Positions 52,882 through 62,179 are shown, numbered from the stretch's first letter. The stretch: DNA of 64,000 bases from Desulfosudis oleivorans (GCA_020723325.1 DYJD01000010.1:1-64000); one strand, 5' to 3'. Program-made: numbers and translations. Notes: generated by a model from the sequence alone, not told the origin.

Positions 52882-54408
52882 ATGACCCAGCAATTATCCA
52901 TTCTGTTTGCCGGTAATGATCAAGCCGTCCAGGCTGAGATCAGCCGGTATATTCAACAGGCAAACCTTCCTTATCTTTTTCAAGTCGTGGGCTCTAAAAA
53001 TGAATTACAAGATCGATTGAAAGATCAACGAGTGGATGTGATCTTGTTGAATCATCCCCTGTCCAACGTCTCGGCCGAAGAAATCATGCCCCTTGCATCC
53101 GGAACACCGGTTATTTTGCTGATTCGCGCGGGCAATGAGGAAACCGCGGTCCATGCCATGCAGGCCCAGGCCATGGATTTCCTGATTCAGGATTCCAAGG
53201 GAAACTATCTGGTGTTGTTGCCGCTCACAATCCAGAATGCATTTCTTCGGCAGCGGCATTCCGATTATCTGCTCAAGGTCCGGAAGATGAAGGCCATCAC
53301 TTCTTTGGCCGGCGGCATCGCCCATCAATTCAACAACAAACTGGTGGGTATCTCCGGCAACCTGGAACTTATGGAAATCGCCCTGCCGAACAATCCTGCT
53401 GTGGAAAAATACGGGGGGCGCATTAAAAACGCCATCAGCCAGATTTCCCAGCTTACCGAACAGTTGCTTGCCTATTCCCGGCAGGGCAAGTATCATCCGA
53501 AAAAGATGCCGCTGAACGTGTTTGTCAAAGATACCCTGGCCCTGATCCAATCCTTGAGCAAACCTTCCATACAATTGGAAGTCACGCTTTCGGAAAAGGA
53601 TATATTCGTGGAAATCGATTATCCGCAGATGCAAATGGTTCTGAAAGCAGTGGTCAACAACGCTGTGGAAGCCATTATGGATAAAGGTGTGATCCGGGTC
53701 GCCACCGGCAGCCTTATTGCCAAAACACCGGAAGGTGTGGAGCGAACCCCTTGGAATAAAGGCTTGCATGCTTTTATTACTGTACAAGACTCCGGCAAAG
53801 GCATGGATTCGGAAACCATGGAACGTATATTTGAACCTTTTTTTACCACCAATTTTCAGGGACGCGGGCTTGGCATGGCGGCCGCTTACGGCATTACCGC
53901 CCATCACAACGGCTGGATCACCGTGAATTCAAAAAAAGGTTCAGGAAGTTCGATTTCCATATTTTTACCGGCCCATTCCTCAATTGAAACCACGCCCACC
54001 AGTACCCGGAAGGGAGAAAAGCCCATGCGCGTTGTTCTGATCATTGATGATGAAGAGATCGTGATCGATGTCGGCACCGAAATGTTGAAACGGATGGGGT
54101 ATAAAGTATTTGTGGCCAGAACCGGTAAAGAGGCCATCGACTTTGTGGGTTCCCATAACGGCCCCATTGACTTGGCTTTGCTGGACATCGGTTTGCCGGA
54201 TATGAGCGGTGAGGAAATCTATCCCTGTTTGATGCGCATCCGGCCGGACTTAAAGGTCGTCGTTTGCAGCGGTTATTCCTTGGAAGGCAAAGCCGAACAA
54301 ATCCTGCAAGCCGGAGCCCAGGATTTTATTCAAAAACCCTTTGCCTATTCGGTCATGTCGGAAAAATTGGAATCCCTTTTTCAAGCCGAAGCGTCTACTA
54401 TCCTATAG
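52882..54408 (+). CDS. Hybrid histidine kinase with N-terminal pseudo-receiver
   Basis: 508 residues from ATG 52882 (GAGGG seven bases upstream; the ATG at 52846 lies inside the promoter). Residues ~5-120 form a receiver-like fold in which the phospho-acceptor is replaced (VILLNHPLSN), hence a pseudo-receiver. A dimerisation domain has H in GGIAHQFNNKLVG, and the ATPase has NNAVEAIMDKG and GLGMAAAYGI. The C-terminal receiver (~385-505) is intact: IIDDEE, LLDIGLPDMSG, QKPF. No cognate DNA-binding regulator is nearby and there is no transmembrane sensor, so it is cytoplasmic. Confidence 0.88.
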   Translation: MTQQLSILFAGNDQAVQAEISRYIQQANLPYLFQVVGSKNELQDRLKDQRVDVILLNHPLSNVSAEEIMPLASGTPVILLIRAGNEETAVHAMQAQAMDFLIQDSKGNYLVLLPLTIQNAFLRQRHSDYLLKVRKMKAITSLAGGIAHQFNNKLVGISGNLELMEIALPNNPAVEKYGGRIKNAISQISQLTEQLLAYSRQGKYHPKKMPLNVFVKDTLALIQSLSKPSIQLEVTLSEKDIFVEIDYPQMQMVLKAVVNNAVEAIMDKGVIRVATGSLIAKTPEGVERTPWNKGLHAFITVQDSGKGMDSETMERIFEPFFTTNFQGRGLGMAAAYGITAHHNGWITVNSKKGSGSSISIFLPAHSSIETTPTSTRKGEKPMRVVLIIDDEEIVIDVGTEMLKRMGYKVFVARTGKEAIDFVGSHNGPIDLALLDIGLPDMSGEEIYPCLMRIRPDLKVVVCSGYSLEGKAEQILQAGAQDFIQKPFAYSVMSEKLESLFQAEASTIL

Positions 54409-54596
54409 CATGTGGTTTCGTCACTTCTAATAAAGTCCCTACCGATTTGTTATTGAAGCAGTCAATAAAATTTCTTTAAGGCTATCCCCCCCCTGCAAAA
54501 AAGTTGACTCTGCATTCAATTTTTATTATGTTGTAAAAATAATATTTTGTTTATAATTATACATATATTGACCAGAAAGGATGCAACCCATTTGTC

Positions 54597-55442
54597 ATGC
54601 GCGAACAAATCAAAAAACGTTTTGCCGTCAATGCCCGCAATTGGAACCGTTTTGCCGTTCTTTTCCAAGCCATCAACCGCTTTGCGCCGTACAGTGAACA
54701 TCCTGTATTGGGACCTTTCTTAAAGCGCCTTCTGAAATTCGACCGGCCGGCGAAAAATTTCACCCAAGGCTATGCCTTGACCATCAACCGCTCCCTGGAA
54801 AGCAAATATCACAATATGGTTCTGCCGGTGCAGATCATCCGCAACAGTTTGATGAAATCCTCCTACCGGGCTTTGATGCACAAATGTCTTTGCCGCGATG
54901 GTGGAAAATGCCGACATTTTCCGGTTGATTTCGGTTGCATCTTCATCGGCGAAGGTTCCCGGATCACCGTGGAACGCGGAATCGCCCGGGAGATCAGTGT
55001 GGAAACCGCCCTGGCCCATCTGGACAGGGCCGCGGATCTTGGGCTGGTTTGTCAAACCATTTGGGTGGAAGCTGAAGAGTTTGTCTGGGGCGTTCATCGC
55101 AAAGACATGCACCGTTTTCTAGAAATTTGTTTTTGCTGCCCCTGTTGCTGCATTGCCTTGCGTAATCTCAAACATGTGGGCGCGGAAATCCGGAAGCGCT
55201 TCAATTCCGTGGGCTGGCAGTCCGTTCCGGTGAAAAGCTGCAGCCTTTGCGGGACCTGTGCAGGCGCCTGCCCGACAGGCGCCGTCAGCATCAAACCGGA
55301 AGGTGTCTTCATATCCAGGGATTGTATCGGCTGCGGGATTTGCATGGCCCGCTGTCCGGAAGGGGCAGTGGAGGTTGTTCGCACCGGTGAAACAAAAGCC
55401 CATATTGAAGATTATTTCTGGGGGTTTTCGCCGGAAGTCTAA
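54597..55442 (+). CDS. Cys-rich 4Fe-4S ferredoxin-like protein
   Basis: 281 residues. The C-terminal ferredoxin domain has CSLCGTCAGACP (about 217-228) and CIGCGICMARCP (about 244-255), each with the CxxCxxCxxxCP pattern. Upstream, a striking FCCPCCCIAL cluster (about 178-187) and CLCRDGGKC/DFGC add seven or more Cys. The N-terminal ~80 residues are basic and helical. It resembles anaerobic ferredoxin-like proteins of unknown role. The ATG lies 16 bases past AAAGG, so the start is not certain. Confidence 0.8.
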   Translation: MREQIKKRFAVNARNWNRFAVLFQAINRFAPYSEHPVLGPFLKRLLKFDRPAKNFTQGYALTINRSLESKYHNMVLPVQIIRNSLMKSSYRALMHKCLCRDGGKCRHFPVDFGCIFIGEGSRITVERGIAREISVETALAHLDRAADLGLVCQTIWVEAEEFVWGVHRKDMHRFLEICFCCPCCCIALRNLKHVGAEIRKRFNSVGWQSVPVKSCSLCGTCAGACPTGAVSIKPEGVFISRDCIGCGICMARCPEGAVEVVRTGETKAHIEDYFWGFSPEV

Positions 55443-55729
55443 GTGTCTGGGAATACGCTGATTATATTATAATCGGCCGGCGCGGCGAGTTTTCCAATCC
55501 CGAAGGCAGCTAAAATATTGATATACGGCGTAACAGGAGCGATAAAGCGCGAATTCCCGCCGGCCCCAGCGACCAACATGTGCAGGCCGATCAGTAGCAC
55601 CAGTGAGAAACCCCACAGGCGAAGTCGTCGTTCTGTTTTATATCCCATGAGTGCGCAAAATCCGATTCCAGACAACAGTACCAGGATTCTCCTGATACTT
55701 GAAGAATATTTGGAGATCAAGGCAATCAT
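55439..55729 (-). pseudogene. C-terminal remnant of a membrane glycosyltransferase (GT39-like)
   Basis: 96 residues with three membrane helices. The segment LHMLVAGAGGNSRFIAPVTPYINILAAFG looks like the end of dolichyl-phosphate-mannose-type (GT-C) membrane proteins, which typically have an aromatic-Arg-Pro-x-x-P near the last helix. The rest of such a protein (about 400 residues) is missing, and the upstream frame closes at TAG near 55750. Likely a decayed fragment. Confidence 0.35.
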
Positions 55730-55782
55730 GGGATTCAGCCAATGATCATACTATTTATCAACGATTAAAACCTTGTTTTAAT

Positions 55783-56541
55783 TCAATCAATATCTAGAGA
55801 TACTACTTTATATTTGTAAAAAATTTTCTTATAGGCCTTTGTTTTCTTGAGATTTTTAATGGCCGTATCCAGTTGTTCCGCCAGCTTCTGATGACCTTTG
55901 GCCCTGGAAAAGGCGAGATATAAGGGTTCCTTGGAATATAGCGGTTTCAGAAAAACGATTTTGTTCTGCATGCCTAGCTTGTCGGCAAAGTATCCAAGAA
56001 CGTAAGGATTCCCAAGCCCTACTTTAAATCGTTTTCCTCTGAATTTTTTCATTAATTTTTCTTCATTTTTGGCATAGTCTCTTTTAAGATAAATCGCTTC
56101 ATCAAACTCTTTTCCATAGCTATAGCCGCTGATGACTCCAATGGAAAGATCTTTGAACTGCTGCAATGTTCCAGAATATTGCTTAATCGAACTCTCATTA
56201 TCAACAAAGAAAGCAAATGGATCTAAAGCTAAAGAGGTTGGAACAAAATACAGGAATTTTTCCCGTTCTTCGGTTTTATAAACAGGCATGACCCCATCAA
56301 TTTCGCCGTTTTCCGCGAAATACATCATCCTTTTCCAGGGATAATCCTTAAAGACAACTTGAATTCCTAGAGCTTGAGCCGCTTCTGTGATAATATCCGG
56401 GCAGATTCCGACTAGTTTGTTGTTTTCCATAAAATAATAAGGCGGGGAATCACCTTGCCCTCTTCCGATCACGATTTCTTGCGCATTGCCAGTTGTAATC
56501 AGAAAAACAAAAATGAAAAACGATAGTTTCATTTTTTTCAT
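55783..56541 (-). CDS. Periplasmic solute-binding protein (SBP_bac_3), copy C
   Basis: 252 residues. The signal peptide is MKLSFFIFVFLITTGNAQ. Mature-domain hallmarks are SPPYYFMENNKLVGICPDII, YPWKRMMYFAENGEIDGVMPVYKTEEREKF and the C-terminal LDTAIKNLKKTKAYKKI. The binding pocket of family 3 proteins usually accepts polar amino acids or related small acids. GGAGT precedes the ATG. It is the third of three tandem paralogues; no permease or ATPase follows, so it could be an orphan SBP or act with a sensor kinase or chemoreceptor. Confidence 0.9.
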   Translation of the reverse strand: MKKMKLSFFIFVFLITTGNAQEIVIGRGQGDSPPYYFMENNKLVGICPDIITEAAQALGIQVVFKDYPWKRMMYFAENGEIDGVMPVYKTEEREKFLYFVPTSLALDPFAFFVDNESSIKQYSGTLQQFKDLSIGVISGYSYGKEFDEAIYLKRDYAKNEEKLMKKFRGKRFKVGLGNPYVLGYFADKLGMQNKIVFLKPLYSKEPLYLAFSRAKGHQKLAEQLDTAIKNLKKTKAYKKIFYKYKVVSLDID

Positions 56542-56620
56542 AACTACTCCATGTTTTTTAACTACTGAATATATCCTGAAGCCTGCATTTGTAGGGTATA
56601 TTTTGTCCGTTCCACAATTT

Positions 56621-57217
56621 TCAGGGAATATATTTCTTCAAGATCTGTTCCAGCTTCCCTGATTTTTTCAGGTCCCCAATGCCTTCATCGATTATTCTTT
56701 TTAATTCTTTTGAATGTTTGTGATTTTTGCCGCATACACTGTACTTTTTCAAATCCGCCATATTTTTGATATCCAAGCCGTTTGGATTGTGCTTTTTGGA
56801 GTAGAAATAATAACTCGAAGTACTGTAATAAGGGAGGGAAAGATAATATTTTTCAGCCCGCTCTTGATTGTATGAGGCATTGAGCGCCAGTTGAAAATCT
56901 TCTCCCAATTCAACTTCTTTCTGGCACCTTGCCCACGGTCTCAGCTCCACAGTGAAGCGGATGCCCTGCTTGTCAAAGATTTCACGAAGCAGATCAACAG
57001 AAATCCCGATGAGCTCCTTTGTTTTTTCACCTGTGGTGTCGCGTTTGTAGAAGATATAGGGAGGCCATTCTGCGGCGTCGTCGCAGATATTGACGATTTC
57101 TCCTTCCAGGTTCTTGGCCTGCAAGGGTATGGCAGTGAAGAAAAGCCAGACTGCTGCGACCAGCATGGCGGCTTTCTTCACCACCTCGGTATTGAAAAAA
57201 AAAGCTACTTTAGCCAT
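56621..57217 (-). CDS. Periplasmic solute-binding protein (SBP_bac_3), copy B, internally shortened
   Basis: 198 residues, about 50-60 shorter than the neighbours. A signal peptide (AAMLVAAVWLFFTAIPLQAKN) and the N-terminal lobe (EWPPYIFYKRDTT, ELRPWARCQKEVELGEDFQLALN) are present. After KKYSVCGKN, however, the sequence jumps straight to the terminal IIDEGIGDLKKSGKLEQILKKY helix, so the middle of lobe 2 is missing. An in-frame deletion is likely, and ligand binding is doubtful. Its start overlaps copy A's stop by 13 bases. Confidence 0.75.
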   Translation of the reverse strand: MAKVAFFFNTEVVKKAAMLVAAVWLFFTAIPLQAKNLEGEIVNICDDAAEWPPYIFYKRDTTGEKTKELIGISVDLLREIFDKQGIRFTVELRPWARCQKEVELGEDFQLALNASYNQERAEKYYLSLPYYSTSSYYFYSKKHNPNGLDIKNMADLKKYSVCGKNHKHSKELKRIIDEGIGDLKKSGKLEQILKKYIP

Positions 57218-57999
57218 TTTTGTAGTATCTTATCATATTCACCGCTGCGTTTCATCTCCGCCAGTTCCCGGCTGAATTTGTCGCAGAGGGCTTGAATGTC
57301 GGGATAGGAGGAATTTTTTGCAAATGGCATGGGATAGCCTTTGGAAAACAGCACGGTATCATAATACGTGACTTCGTCTTGCAGGCCCAGTTTTTTCAAA
57401 CCATGCAAACCCACGATACGATCGACGATATAGAGATCGGTCCGGCCTCTGGCAGCCAGTTTCTTCAGGTTGATCTCCATATCAACAGCTTCATCCAGTT
57501 GGGCATTGAGCACTTTTTTTTCAGCATCCTGATAAGGAAAGGCATTCCAAAAACTGTCATGGTAGGAATTGCCGCGGATGATGCCGATTTTCAGATTGAG
57601 TTTCTTGGCATCTTCATAGCCGTTGAAGGTTTCTTTCTTGTTCTCTTTTCTGACAAAAAAGACGAATTCGCTTTTCCACATATCTTCCTGGGGGTAGTAA
57701 AGATACGCTTCCCGTTCCGGCTTTTTAGAGGTGGACAGGCAGGCATCGGCCTTTCCATCTTGAATCATCTGCCAAACCCGGGCCCAGGGATGGATTTGGA
57801 ATGTACAATTCACCCCCAATTTGGCGAAAATGTGCTTGGCGATATCAATATCTATGCCTACCACATTGCCGCTCTCATCGGTGAATTCAAAGGGCGGGAA
57901 GCCCTCACCGACAATGAGGAGTTTTTTGTCTTCGGCCTGGACCAGGTTAGTTGTTAAGCAAAAAATTGCTAAAAATAATAAGCAGAATATTTTTTTCAT
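57205..57999 (-). CDS. Periplasmic solute-binding protein (SBP_bac_3), copy A
   Basis: 264 residues from the ATG at 57999 (AGGAGG eight bases upstream; a 27-codon upstream extension is rejected). The signal peptide is KKIFCLLFLAIFCLTTNLVQA. Domain features are GEGFPPFEFTDESGNVVGID, IHPWARVWQMIQDGKADACL and the final REL..MKRSGEYDKILQKW helix. First gene of a three-paralogue minus-strand run. The ligand is unknown. Confidence 0.9.
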   Translation of the reverse strand: MKKIFCLLFLAIFCLTTNLVQAEDKKLLIVGEGFPPFEFTDESGNVVGIDIDIAKHIFAKLGVNCTFQIHPWARVWQMIQDGKADACLSTSKKPEREAYLYYPQEDMWKSEFVFFVRKENKKETFNGYEDAKKLNLKIGIIRGNSYHDSFWNAFPYQDAEKKVLNAQLDEAVDMEINLKKLAARGRTDLYIVDRIVGLHGLKKLGLQDEVTYYDTVLFSKGYPMPFAKNSSYPDIQALCDKFSRELAEMKRSGEYDKILQKWLK

Positions 58000-58135
58000 G
58001 ATTTCCTCCTGATGAATGTATGAATGAGGCACATAGTAGGAATAGCATACGCGTTTTTTTGCAACATCAAGCCCCCTCACTTTTCAATGCAATTATAGGA
58101 AAATCACCTTGAATTATCAGGGACTTGATTATCGC

Positions 58136-58176
58136 TTGGGCCGTATCGCGGCAGAAAGCCGCTCCCCCAATGGGGG
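58136..58176 (-). repeat. REP/BIME-like element, copy 4
   Basis: On the minus strand GGGGGAGCGG-CTTTCTGCCGCGAT-ACGGCCC; the opposite orientation to copies 1-3. Confidence 0.65.
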
Positions 58177-58375
58177 ACGGTCGAGCCGATGATCAAGATT
58201 AATTTCGGCTTTCTATTCGGTCGGCTCTATTTTTATGCTAATGCTTAAGGATAAGTCGTATTATTGGGTTTCGCAAAAAATATTATCGTTTAGATTGAAT
58301 TTTACCCTAACAAAAATATGTTGGTTTATCAATAATAATTGCAGATGGAGATGGAACCAGCGGCTTTGATTTTCG

Positions 58376-58410
58376 TCTCGGCCGCATCGCGGCTGGGCCG
58401 CTCCCACGTG
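58376..58410 (-). repeat. REP/BIME-like element, copy 5
   Basis: On the minus strand GTGGGAGCGG-CCCAGCCGCGAT-GCGGCCGAGA, followed by CGAAACAAGGATCAAGGCC, matching the extended unit. Confidence 0.65.
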
Positions 58411-58690
58411 AAGGGAAAACCGAAACAAGGATCAAGGCCAAAAACAGTCAAGAGTTATCTGTTGCCTTCTGGAAAAAATCTGCTATAGTATTACCCACTA
58501 TATCAATCACCATCTAATAACACTCAGCACGGCTGCAATTCAGCAAACAGGAACCATCCATAAAAAATTGAGATAGAGTCGGGCAGTCCCATTCGACCTT
58601 TGGCGGATTGCCGTCCGGCCTCAATGCTAAGGGGAGAAGCTGCGATTTTTTAAATTCGATATATCATTAAAAAAAGAAAGGAGCTTTACC

Positions 58691-61684
58691 ATGGTTGGAC
58701 TAAAGGATATCAAAATGAAACCGAAGCTGATTCTTCTGTTCCTCACTGTGGGGCTCATACCCCTGGCTGTGGGCGGCTGGTGGTCCGCCCGGCTGGCCAC
58801 CGAGGGTTTGATGAAGAGCTCGTTTCGGCAACTGGAGTCGGTGCGGGAAATCAAGAAATCCCAAATCGAAAAGTATTTTTCCGAGCGCCAGGGCGATATG
58901 GGTGTTCTGGTGGAAACGGTGGGGACTTTGCAAAAAGAGGCCGGCGATAAGCTGGAAGCGGTTCAGGTCATCAAGAAAAATCAGATCACCAGATATTTCG
59001 AGGAACGCACCGTCGATGTTCAGGTCCTGTCTCAAAGCGCGGATGTCATGCGATTTTACGAAAAACTCGTGGAATATCATGTCCAGACCAACGCGAAGCC
59101 TGATGGGGCCTATGATGTCGCTTCGGATGCCTATCGAGTGCTATGCGACAATTATGCCGGCTATTTGAAACAATACACCAAACTTTACGGCTATTATGAC
59201 ATGATGTTGATCTGTGCGGCCCATGGCCATGTCATGTACACGGATGCCAAGGAAAAGGACGCGGGCACCAATCTGGTGCACGGTCCGTACAAGAACAGCA
59301 ATCTGGCCAGGCTGTGGCGCAACGTACTCCAGAGCGACAAGGTTTGCCTTCAGGATTTCGAGCCCTATGCGCCCTCCGGCAACGAGCCGGCGGCCTTTAT
59401 CGGCGCTCCCATCAAGAAAGGTACGGATACGGTGGGGGTTGTGATTCTGCAGCTTTCCATCGAAGCCATCAATGCCATCATGCAGGAACGCAACGGGCTG
59501 GGCAAGACCGGGGAAACTTACCTGGTGGGGCCTGACAAACTCATGCGTTCAGATTCCTTCATAGATCCCACCCATCATTCGGTGAAAGCCTCCTTTGCGG
59601 ACCCGAAAAAGGGCGCGGTGGACACCATGGCGGTTCAGGAAGCCCTGGCAGGCCGGGAAGGGCAGCGCATCATCATGGACTATAACGGCAATCCGGTGAT
59701 ATCCCATTATGATCCGTTGAATCTGTTCGGGCTGAAATGGGTGCTGATTGCCGAGGTGGATGTGGCCGAGGCCTTTTGCCCCAAGGATGAAAAGGGAGTG
59801 GAATTTTTTGCAAAATATAAGGAAATGTATGGGTATTACGATTTGTTCCTGATCAATCCGGACGGGTTCGCTTTTTACACAGCGGCCAAGGAGGCCGACT
59901 ATCAAACCAATCTGATCACCGGTAAATATAATGATTCCAACCTCGGCACCCTCATCAAACAAGTGAGCCATACCAAAAAAATCGGAATGGCGGATTTCAA
60001 ACCTTATGCACCCAGCAACAATGAACCCTGCGCCTTCATCGCCCAGCCGGTACTGAGTGCAACCGGAGAAATCGAGGCCATCGTGGCCTTGCAACTCTCC
60101 CTGGATTCCATCAACCAGATCATGCAACAGCGGGAAGGCATGGGCAAGACAGGTGAGACCTATCTGGTGGGACCGGACAAACTCATGCGCTCGGATTCGT
60201 TCCTGGACTCGGTGAATCATACGGTAAAAGCCTCCTTTGCCAACCCCAACCAGGGCAGTGTGAAAACCGTGGGTACTCAGGAAGCCCTGGCCGGCAAGAC
60301 CGATACCAAAATCATCATGGATTACAACAACAACTCCGTGCTGTCGGCTTATACTTCCGTCAAGGCCGGTGATGTTGTTTGGGCGGTCATGGCGGAGATC
60401 GACGAGGCCGAGATTATGGAGCCTGTACATCAGGTGACCCGCGCTATTCTGATCATCGCCGCTGTAATCGCCGCCCTGATCGTGCTGATCGCCTTGTTCA
60501 TCGCCGGTTCCATTGCCAATCCCTTGCTCAAGGGGGTCGATCTGGCCCGGGCGGTTTCACAGGGGGACCTGGATGTGGATGTGGATGTAGTGCAAAAAGA
60601 TGAAATCGGTGTACTAGCCACTTCCATGAATAGCATGGTAAGCAATTTAAAGGATACGGTGGCAGTGGCGGAAAAAATCGCCAAAGGCGATCTCACGGTT
60701 CAAGTGAAAATGCTTTCAGAACGTGATAAACTGGGTAGAGCCCTTACGGAAATGATCGAGAAACTGCGCAATGTGGTGGCGGAAGTCATCAGCGGTGCAA
60801 GCAATGTGGCCTCGGGCAGTCAGGAGATGAGTTCCACGGCCGAGCAGATGTCCCAGGGCGCCACGGAACAGGCTGCCGCAGCGGAACAGGCATCTTCCTC
60901 CATGGAGGAAATGAGCGCCAGCATCCGCCAGAATGCTGATAATGCCCTGCAAACCGAGGCCATTGCCGTCAAGGCGGCCCAGGATGCGGAACAGAGCGGT
61001 GCGGCCATGACCCAGACGGTAACCGCCATGCGCTCCATTGCCGAGAAGATCAGCATCATCGAGGAGATCGCCCGGCAAACCAACATGCTGGCTTTGAATG
61101 CCGCCATTGAAGCGGCCCGGGCCGGAGAGCACGGCAAGGGTTTTGCCGTGGTGGCCGATGCGGTGCGCAAATTGGCGGAAAGGAGCCAGACCGCTGCCAA
61201 GGAGATCAGCCAGCTTTCCAATTCCAGCGTGCAGATCGCCGAATCCGCCGGGGAAATGCTCAACCGCATTGTTCCGGACATCCGTCGGACCGCGGATCTG
61301 GTCAAGGAGATCAGCGCCGCCTCTTCCGAGCAGAACACCGGCTCTGAGCAGATCAACCAATCCATCCAGCAATTGGACCAGGTCATCCAGCAGAACGCTT
61401 CGGCCTCGGAAGAAATGTCTTCCACCGCCGAGGAGCTGGCGGCCCAGGCCGAGCAATTGCAAAGTCTGATCTCCTTTTTCAATGTCGGCGAAGAACAGGA
61501 AAACTATATTCCATCGACTCTGAAAAAAAGAGCGAAAATCGGGCATGTCAAAGCAAAAACCGCTGATGCCTCCCCCAAGGCCGCCTTGCTTCATCCAAAC
61601 AAAAGCAAAGAGAAAGGTATTGAGTTGAAAATGAGCGACGGGAGCGGGGAAGATGCTGTGGATCATGAGTTTGAAAAATTTTGA
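58691..61684 (+). CDS. Methyl-accepting chemotaxis protein with duplicated sensor module
   Basis: 997 residues. An N-terminal helix ([19 protein letters not shown]) is followed by a large periplasmic region. That region contains two near-identical ~170-residue units (~175-345 and ~385-555), each with [35 protein letters not shown] and a conserved VKASFA, indicating tandem duplication of a Cache-like sensor. A second helix (~595-615), a HAMP domain and the signalling hairpin with [20 protein letters not shown] follow. There is no C-terminal CheR-docking pentapeptide (it ends EFEKF). AAAGGAG precedes the ATG. The REP-rich leader sits upstream. Confidence 0.93.
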   Translation: MVGLKDIKMKPKLILLFLTVGLIPLAVGGWWSARLATEGLMKSSFRQLESVREIKKSQIEKYFSERQGDMGVLVETVGTLQKEAGDKLEAVQVIKKNQITRYFEERTVDVQVLSQSADVMRFYEKLVEYHVQTNAKPDGAYDVASDAYRVLCDNYAGYLKQYTKLYGYYDMMLICAAHGHVMYTDAKEKDAGTNLVHGPYKNSNLARLWRNVLQSDKVCLQDFEPYAPSGNEPAAFIGAPIKKGTDTVGVVILQLSIEAINAIMQERNGLGKTGETYLVGPDKLMRSDSFIDPTHHSVKASFADPKKGAVDTMAVQEALAGREGQRIIMDYNGNPVISHYDPLNLFGLKWVLIAEVDVAEAFCPKDEKGVEFFAKYKEMYGYYDLFLINPDGFAFYTAAKEADYQTNLITGKYNDSNLGTLIKQVSHTKKIGMADFKPYAPSNNEPCAFIAQPVLSATGEIEAIVALQLSLDSINQIMQQREGMGKTGETYLVGPDKLMRSDSFLDSVNHTVKASFANPNQGSVKTVGTQEALAGKTDTKIIMDYNNNSVLSAYTSVKAGDVVWAVMAEIDEAEIMEPVHQVTRAILIIAAVIAALIVLIALFIAGSIANPLLKGVDLARAVSQGDLDVDVDVVQKDEIGVLATSMNSMVSNLKDTVAVAEKIAKGDLTVQVKMLSERDKLGRALTEMIEKLRNVVAEVISGASNVASGSQEMSSTAEQMSQGATEQAAAAEQASSSMEEMSASIRQNADNALQTEAIAVKAAQDAEQSGAAMTQTVTAMRSIAEKISIIEEIARQTNMLALNAAIEAARAGEHGKGFAVVADAVRKLAERSQTAAKEISQLSNSSVQIAESAGEMLNRIVPDIRRTADLVKEISAASSEQNTGSEQINQSIQQLDQVIQQNASASEEMSSTAEELAAQAEQLQSLISFFNVGEEQENYIPSTLKKRAKIGHVKAKTADASPKAALLHPNKSKEKGIELKMSDGSGEDAVDHEFEKF

Positions 61685-61686
61685 CA

Positions 61687-61722
61687 GAATTCCTCAACTT
61701 TAATCACTTTAGTTCACTTTAG
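61687..61722 (+). repeat. Cassette-flanking repeat, left copy (ACTTTAG-type)
   Basis: GAATTCCTCAACTTTAATCA... repeated at 63678-63713 with one mismatch in 36 bases (the match extends to 42 with two mismatches). It starts right at the MCP stop codon. Confidence 0.8.
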
Positions 61723-61794
61723 CGCACTTAAAATTTTTTCCCTGGTTCTTGACAGGACCTGAAAAATATGAAATGAATCCCCAAAATTGATCTT

Positions 61795-61978
61795 GATGTG
61801 CCTGCAGTACCTCGGAACACGGTGAAATTCCGTGGCGGTCCCGCCGCTGTAATCGGGGATGGGCATTTGCCGGGAGCGCAAGCTCGGCCACTTTCAGGGT
61901 TCAACCTGGAGGGAAGGCTGCAAATGTTTAATTGATCCGAAAGCCAGAAGACCTACCGCAGTGCATGAATCGGGATCC
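61795..61978 (+). promoter_or_regulatory. Cobalamin riboswitch
   Basis: Aptamer of the adenosylcobalamin class. The core GGTGAAATTCCGTGGCGGTC with CCCGCCGCTGTAATCGGG (from ~61824), GCCACT (61887-61892), GGGAAGGCTG (61911-61920) and the B12 box AGCCAGAAGACCTACCGC (61942-61959) occur in the canonical order and spacing. The box deviates slightly from consensus. It is followed by a terminator and controls the peptide and radical SAM genes. Confidence 0.92.
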
Positions 61979-61992
61979 GGATGGTAAAAAGG

Positions 61993-62036
61993 ACCCGAAT
62001 CCGCCTTGATTAAAGAGGCGGGTTCGGGTTTTTTTG
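61993..62036 (+). terminator. Riboswitch expression platform terminator
   Basis: ACCCGAATCCGCC pairs with GGCGGGTTCGGGT across an 11-base loop and is followed by T7. It lies 39 bases before the peptide ATG, so cobalamin binding would be expected to end transcription here. Confidence 0.88.
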
Positions 62037-62074
62037 TGGACAACTGTAAACACCAAACAAAAGGAGAAATCATC

Positions 62075-62179
62075 ATGAAGAAAATGAAAATCATTTCCTA
62101 CCGTCGTCGTTGCCGTAAAATCGGAACCGGCTTGTCCCATTACATCCTGCTTGCGCCCCAAAAAGCAGCTAAAAAGTAA
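62075..62179 (+). CDS. cbpA: Riboswitch-controlled modified-peptide precursor (CbpA-type)
   Basis: 34 residues. It starts MKKMKIISYRRRCRKIG, with Cys13 as the only Cys, then GTGLSHYILL and a Lys/Ala tail. It is too short for routine gene finding but has an AAGGAG site 9 bases before the ATG, and the radical SAM gene begins 12 bases after its stop. The pattern (YRRxC, GTGLSHY) matches my memory of the predicted family called modified peptide precursor CbpA, always paired with radical SAM enzyme CbpB. It is presumably the substrate of the neighbouring enzyme; the product is unknown. Confidence 0.8.
   Translation: MKKMKIISYRRRCRKIGTGLSHYILLAPQKAAKK

Larger units (their letters stand above)
58000..58690. 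other. Long leader region with two REP-like elements
   Basis: No gene found. It holds the divergent promoters of the solute-binding protein run and the MCP, two REP/BIME-like copies, and a short inverted stretch (GGCGGATTGCCGTCCGGCC) near 58600. A c-di-GMP riboswitch was looked for and not found. Confidence 0.5.

Noticed and set aside
54504-54532. Promoter TTGACT...TATTAT upstream of the Cys-rich ferredoxin
   Set aside because: The spacer would be only 14 bases; an alternative -10 is weak.
58441-58690. Possible c-di-GMP (GEMM) riboswitch before the chemoreceptor
   Set aside because: The conserved GCAAACC...GAAA...GGGACGCAAAGCC order is absent; only scattered resemblance.
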